Origin: Opitutia bacterium UBA7441
GTDB taxonomy: Bacteria; Verrucomicrobiota; Verrucomicrobiia; Opitutales; Coraliomargaritaceae
Reading direction: 5' to 3'
NCBI GenBank assembly: GCA_002480015.1
Contig: DLQD01000105.1
Coordinates: forward strand, 2,178 to 8,542
Length of the DNA: 6,365 nt
In this document: positions 5,324-6,365 of the stretch, one piece after another
How the letters are laid out: every line of letters begins with the position of its first letter
Numbering within the stretch: the first letter of the stretch is position 1
Notes under the pieces: model-generated
The model's database searches: none
Told to the model about the DNA's origin: nothing
Seen by the model: the letters and a program-made list of their open reading frames with translations, nothing else
Program-made: the position numbers and the translations under genes

Positions 5324-6365
5324 TCACTCCAGGCAGTACCATCGGCATCCTCGGCGGCGGCCAACTCGGTCGCATGCTCATCCTTGCGGGCCGTAGCCTT
5401 GGCTACCGATTTCACGTCTTCGAGCCCAGCGGCCCCTGCGCCGCGGGTATGGTGGCCGATCTGGAAGTCAATGCCACTTACGAGGACGAAGCCGCACTCA
5501 AGCAATTCGCGGAAGGCGTCGACATCATCACGCTGGAGTTTGAAAATATACCTTCTGCGGTCATTGATAGGCTTAGCGCCATCAAGCCTGTCATGCCTGG
5601 CAGCCGTGCGTTGCATATCTGCCAGCACCGCCAGCGGGAGAAGGACTTCCTTAAAGAGAGCGCCCTACCCTGCGTGCCCTTCGAATACGCCGACTCCGCC
5701 GCGAGCCTCAAGACTGCGGTCGAGGCCATCGGTTTTCCCTGCGTGATCAAGACCGCCGCCTTCGGCTACGACGGCAAAGGCCAGATCAAGCTCAACGCGC
5801 CTGAAGAGGCCGCCGACTGCGATTATCTCTGGAACTTCCTCGACAATCCGCCTCGCGTGGTGGTCGAGAAATGGATCCACCACATTGGTGAGTTTTCCGT
5901 GATCTGTGCCCGCAAGGCTGACGGCACGAAGAGCACCTTCCCCATGGCGGAAAATATCCATGTGCACCACATCCTCCACGCCTCCATCGTGCCCGCCCGC
6001 GTGACGGAGACCACCCAAGCGGCCGGAGCCGAGCTGGCCTGCCGGATCGCTGACTTGCTGGATGTGGTTGGACTCATTGCGGTCGAACTCTTCCTCGAAG
6101 AAGATGGCCGCTTGATCATTAATGAGATGGCGCCTCGCCCCCATAATTCCGGCCACTACACGATGGACGGCTGCATCACCAGCCAGTTCGAGCAGCACAT
6201 CCGCGCCGTCACGGACCTACCTTTCGGCTCAACGGAGCTGCACCAACCCACCGTCATGATCAACCTGCTCGGCGACGCCTGGGCGGACGGCGAGCCCGAC
6301 TGGGCGGGACTACTTAGCGACCCCCGCGTCAAGCTCCACCTTTACGACAAAGGCGAAGCCCGCCC
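5320..6365 (+). CDS. purK: N5-carboxyaminoimidazole ribonucleotide synthase (PurK), partial, C-terminus missing
   Basis: The visible 348 residues belong to the ATP-grasp enzyme that carboxylates AIR with bicarbonate and ATP to form N5-CAIR (EC 6.3.4.18), the substrate of PurE. In order: the N-terminal nucleotide-fold glycine loop I-L-G-G-G-Q-L-G-R-M (10-19), T-L-E-F-E-N-I-P (71-78), the ATP-grasp lysine loop K-T-A-A-F-G-Y-D-G-K-G-Q (144-155), V-E-K-W (182-185), E-N-I-H (211-214), V-E-L-F (255-258) and the metal/ATP segment N-E-M-A-P-R-P-H-N-S-G-H (268-279), followed by S-Q-F-E-Q-H-I-R-A (288-296). Family members are usually about 350-400 residues, so only a short C-terminal piece lies beyond the window. 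The frame is intact throughout. It forms an operon with purE through a four-base overlap. The E-N-I-H segment is preceded by P-M-A where P-x-V is more common, a minor variation. Confidence 0.97.
   Translation, partial: MITPGSTIGILGGGQLGRMLILAGRSLGYRFHVFEPSGPCAAGMVADLEVNATYEDEAALKQFAEGVDIITLEFENIPSAVIDRLSAIKPVMPGSRALHICQHRQREKDFLKESALPCVPFEYADSAASLKTAVEAIGFPCVIKTAAFGYDGKGQIKLNAPEEAADCDYLWNFLDNPPRVVVEKWIHHIGEFSVICARKADGTKSTFPMAENIHVHHILHASIVPARVTETTQAAGAELACRIADLLDVVGLIAVELFLEEDGRLIINEMAPRPHNSGHYTMDGCITSQFEQHIRAVTDLPFGSTELHQPTVMINLLGDAWADGEPDWAGLLSDPRVKLHLYDKGEAR

Noticed and set aside
4978..6198. Minus-strand open frames over purE and purK (4978-5628 and 5665-6198)
   Set aside because: They are shadows of purE and purK, whose motifs are intact in the plus frames.

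Overview
The window looks like chromosomal DNA of a moderately GC-rich bacterium. The gene styles suggest the Verrucomicrobiota, possibly a marine Opitutae / Puniceicoccales-type lineage: a two-domain class II aldolase beside a rhamnose isomerase, an AraC regulator with an 'FPGEWHRYRP'-type sensor domain, an anchored protein made of D-P-x-A-A repeats, and few visible Shine-Dalgarno sequences. This taxonomic placement is inference from protein character, not from a search.

Layout. Positions 1-842 (minus strand) hold the 5' part of a class II aldolase gene that runs off the left edge. Its product carries one complete zinc aldolase domain and the beginning of a second. Positions 843-1080 are a spacer with a 7-bp tandem repeat directly upstream of the aldolase start and a large imperfect inverted repeat resembling a REP doublet (REPIN). 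Positions 1081-2322 (minus) encode a full L-rhamnose isomerase with all expected metal ligands. Positions 2323-2505 are a divergent control region with candidate promoters, a hyphenated palindrome and an 8-bp direct repeat. Positions 2506-3378 (plus) encode an AraC-family regulator. Positions 3462-4724 (plus) encode a membrane-anchored or secreted protein built from about nine 32-residue helical repeats, of unknown function. Positions 4817-5323 and 5320-6365 (plus) are purE and purK, overlapping by four bases; purK is cut by the right edge.

How the genes work together. The left half is best read as a rhamnose-use locus: isomerase and aldolase in one direction, and a divergent AraC regulator that probably senses the sugar. 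The rhamnulokinase step is not in the window. The right half contains purE-purK, which together turn AIR into CAIR in purine synthesis. The repeat protein lies between the two blocks with no evident link to either. No mobile-element gene, CRISPR array, tRNA or rRNA was seen. The less ordinary items are the second aldolase domain with an altered GN motif, the REPIN-like element inside the rhamnose gene cluster, the heptamer array where a ribosome binding site would sit, and the repeat protein.
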